Assembly: GCA_002329565.1 (NCBI GenBank)
Contig: DCTM01000030.1
Location: 1 to 7,528 of the forward strand
Source of the DNA: Firmicutes bacterium UBA1440
GTDB lineage: Bacteria > Bacillota > Clostridia > Peptostreptococcales > Anaerovoracaceae
Direction of reading: 5' to 3'
Length of the DNA: 7,528 bases
Shown here: positions 5,976-7,528 of the stretch, piece by piece
How the letters are laid out: each line of letters begins with the position of its first letter
Position numbering within the stretch: the first letter of the stretch is position 1
Made by a program: the position numbers and the translations under genes
Notes under the pieces: model-generated
Told to the model about the DNA's origin: nothing
Databases searched by the model: none
What the model saw: the letters and a program-made list of their open reading frames with translations, nothing else

Positions 5976-6857
5976 ATGAACAAATACAGCACCTTTGTGA
6001 AAATCGTCGAGATAGGCAGTTTTACGAAGGCAGCACATTCTTTGGGATATACGCAATCCGGTATCAGCCAGATCGTAAAGTCTCTCGAACATGAACTGTC
6101 CACGCAGCTCCTGTTTCGCTCGAAAAGCGGCATCAAGCTGACGCCGAACGGACAACGGCTGCTGCCCTACATCGAACAGGCGGGCAAAAGCCAAGAAAAT
6201 CTTTGGAATTTCAACAGCGAACTGCTCAACCTCTCCGTGGGCACCATCACGATCGCTGCCATCGCCAGCGTATCGAGTCACATCCTGCCGAAGATCATCA
6301 AAGCGTTTACCGAACAGTACCCAAACATCGGGATATTTATCCTGCAAGGAGATTACAGCGAAATCAAGAGCTGGGTCATGTCGGGCAGAGCGGACTTCGG
6401 CTTTATCAACCCGATCTACGCCCCCGAGTTGGAAAGTGAGCCGCTTTTCAGCGTGAGGATGCGCGCCGTCATGCCGTCCGATCATCCCCTCGCCACCCAA
6501 AGCTGTGTCACTTTGGAACAATTGCAGCAAGAGCCGTATATCATGCTCGAGGAAGGAGCCCCTGGAGAACCGTTGCAGGCATTTGAAGAGAACAATCTGC
6601 GCTTAAATACTAAACTCAGGCTGCAAGATGACTACACAATAATGTCGATGGTTGAACAAGGGCTCGGCGTCTCCATCCTGTCCGAGTTGATCATTGCCAA
6701 TACTTCATACAATATCGTGTCGCGCGCTACCATACCTGCAATATTTCAGACGATAGCTGTTGTATATCTCGATGCACAAACTCTGTCCTATGCGACGCGT
6801 ACTTTTATTTCATTTTTGAGAGAAAGGGTAGATACAAAGGGAACATGTCATGTATAA
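5976..6857 (+). CDS. LysR-family transcriptional regulator
   Basis: A 293-codon protein of normal LysR length. Residues 1-60 form the winged helix-turn-helix: FVKIVEIGSFTKAAHSLG, then TQSGISQIVKSLEHEL, then the LTPNG wing end at 55-59. A linker helix (about 60-88) and a periplasmic-binding-protein-like effector domain (about 89-285) follow. The chosen start is ATG 5976, with GGAGG at 5966-5970; a TTG at 5964 would place the ribosome binding site inside the coding sequence. Its stop overlaps by 8 nt the start of the decarboxylase gene, on the same strand. LysR regulators are more often divergent from their target, so this co-transcribed order is somewhat unusual. It probably controls its own operon in response to a small effector, which cannot be named from sequence. 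GC is higher (36 of 60 at 6121-6180) than in the upstream module. Confidence 0.93.
   Translation: MNKYSTFVKIVEIGSFTKAAHSLGYTQSGISQIVKSLEHELSTQLLFRSKSGIKLTPNGQRLLPYIEQAGKSQENLWNFNSELLNLSVGTITIAAIASVSSHILPKIIKAFTEQYPNIGIFILQGDYSEIKSWVMSGRADFGFINPIYAPELESEPLFSVRMRAVMPSDHPLATQSCVTLEQLQQEPYIMLEEGAPGEPLQAFEENNLRLNTKLRLQDDYTIMSMVEQGLGVSILSELIIANTSYNIVSRATIPAIFQTIAVVYLDAQTLSYATRTFISFLRERVDTKGTCHV
6836..6852 (+). promoter_or_regulatory. Ribosome binding site and overlapping start of the decarboxylase gene
   Basis: AAAGGGA at 6836-6842 lies 7 nt before ATG 6850, inside the last codons of the LysR gene. The octamer ATGTATAA holds both the start of the second gene and the stop of the first, which argues for translational coupling. 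Confidence 0.7.
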
Positions 6858-7528
6858 AAGATTAACGGACAGATTGAGAGAATACGCAGAGCAAAACATT
6901 GCACCGTTTCATATGCCCGGGCACAAGAGGACACAAGGAGTTTACGATTATATAGAAGATATCTCTTCTCTGTACGACATCACTGAAGTCGAGGGTTTTG
7001 ACAATCTGCACGGTGCAAGCGGCATACTTAAGGAAGCCATGGAACACGCCGCCTCGTTTTACAGCAGCCGAAAGACATTTTTTTCGGTTAACGCCAGCAG
7101 TGCAGGAATTCTCGCAGGCATCAGAGCCGCGACGACGCGCGGAGGCCACATTATCGTTGCGCGCAACTGCCACAAGTCCGTATACAATGCCATAGAGCTC
7201 TGCGGATTGATCCCGCATTTCGTTATGCCTCAATACGACAGCACCTTCAACCTGTACGGCTCGATCTCACCCAAGGAAATCGCTGCGTTGATTGATCGAT
7301 ACCCGCAATCTGAGCTTATCGTGATTACAAGTCCTACATACGACGGCATTTTAAGCGATGTAAAGAAGATTTGCGATTGCGCGCACAAGCATAACATCCC
7401 AGTACTGATCGATGAAGCGCACGGTGCACACCTCGGCTTTCTCGACAAGCATATTCCCAATTCGATTACATGCGGAGCCGATATCGTTATCCAGAGCACG
7501 CACAAGACACTGCCTTCCCTTACACAGA
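6850..7528 (+). CDS. Orn/Lys/Arg decarboxylase (PLP-dependent, fold type I), 3' end outside window
   Basis: The first 226 codons of a predicted PLP-dependent amino-acid decarboxylase of the short SpeA/YaaO-like group, whose members run to about 460-490 residues, so about half is visible. Hallmarks in order: PFHMPGHKR (residues 19-27), the HGASGIL stretch (about 60-66), the NASSAG loop (81-86), DEAHGAHLGF (188-197; Asp188 is expected to contact the PLP ring nitrogen) and STHKTLPSLTQ at the very end, with Lys219 as the PLP Schiff-base lysine. It would remove the carboxyl group from lysine, arginine or ornithine to make cadaverine, agmatine or putrescine; the substrate cannot be chosen from this half. 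The usual NGST/NGTT loop reads NAS here, a change next to the cofactor site. It overlaps the LysR gene by 8 nt, so the regulator is probably dedicated to it. The frame is open to the window end. Confidence 0.92.
   Translation, partial: MYKRLTDRLREYAEQNIAPFHMPGHKRTQGVYDYIEDISSLYDITEVEGFDNLHGASGILKEAMEHAASFYSSRKTFFSVNASSAGILAGIRAATTRGGHIIVARNCHKSVYNAIELCGLIPHFVMPQYDSTFNLYGSISPKEIAALIDRYPQSELIVITSPTYDGILSDVKKICDCAHKHNIPVLIDEAHGAHLGFLDKHIPNSITCGADIVIQSTHKTLPSLTQ

Overview
The window looks like the end of a mobile or accessory region that abuts a chromosomal locus in a member of the Bacillota (Firmicutes), probably an anaerobic Clostridia- or Negativicutes-type bacterium. This rests on strong AGGAGG-type ribosome binding sites, the style of the serine recombinase and its small partner gene, and moderate GC content. 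The species cannot be read from the sequence. All recognised genes are on the + strand.

Region 1 (1-3865) is a Type III restriction-modification operon. The DNA adenine methyltransferase/specificity subunit Mod lacks its start because of the window edge. It overlaps by 7 nt the restriction subunit Res, a helicase with a C-terminal PD-ExK nuclease. A rho-independent terminator follows at 3882-3922. By hand count the middle of mod, where target recognition is expected, is far more AT-rich (about 30-33% GC in sampled 60-nt blocks) than the mod 3' end and res (about 52-55%). This suggests a mosaic gene.

Region 2 (about 3923-5733) is a recombination module. It holds a serine site-specific recombinase of 409 codons that has the resolvase and Recombinase domains but no visible zinc ribbon. 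Two nucleotides downstream lies a 140-codon gene of unknown function whose N-terminal part reads like an AbrB-type swapped-hairpin motif. A perfect Shine-Dalgarno sequence and a possible short leader ORF precede the recombinase. A second hairpin, sharing the stem AGACCACAC with the first, closes the module. R-M genes next to a serine recombinase are a common arrangement at the end of an integrative element, so the attachment site is probably near 5651-5975.

Region 3 (about 5734-7528) looks chromosomal. A very AT-rich leader carries a possible promoter and LysR-type dyad. It precedes a LysR-family regulator, which overlaps by 8 nt the start of a PLP-dependent Orn/Lys/Arg decarboxylase cut by the right edge. 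Regulator and enzyme therefore form one transcription unit, suggesting local control of amino-acid decarboxylation (polyamine synthesis or acid response).

No tRNA, rRNA, CRISPR array or insertion sequence was seen. No single system here is clearly undescribed. The best leads are the zinc-ribbon-less recombinase with its AbrB-like partner, the twin hairpins around them, and the unlocated element boundary.
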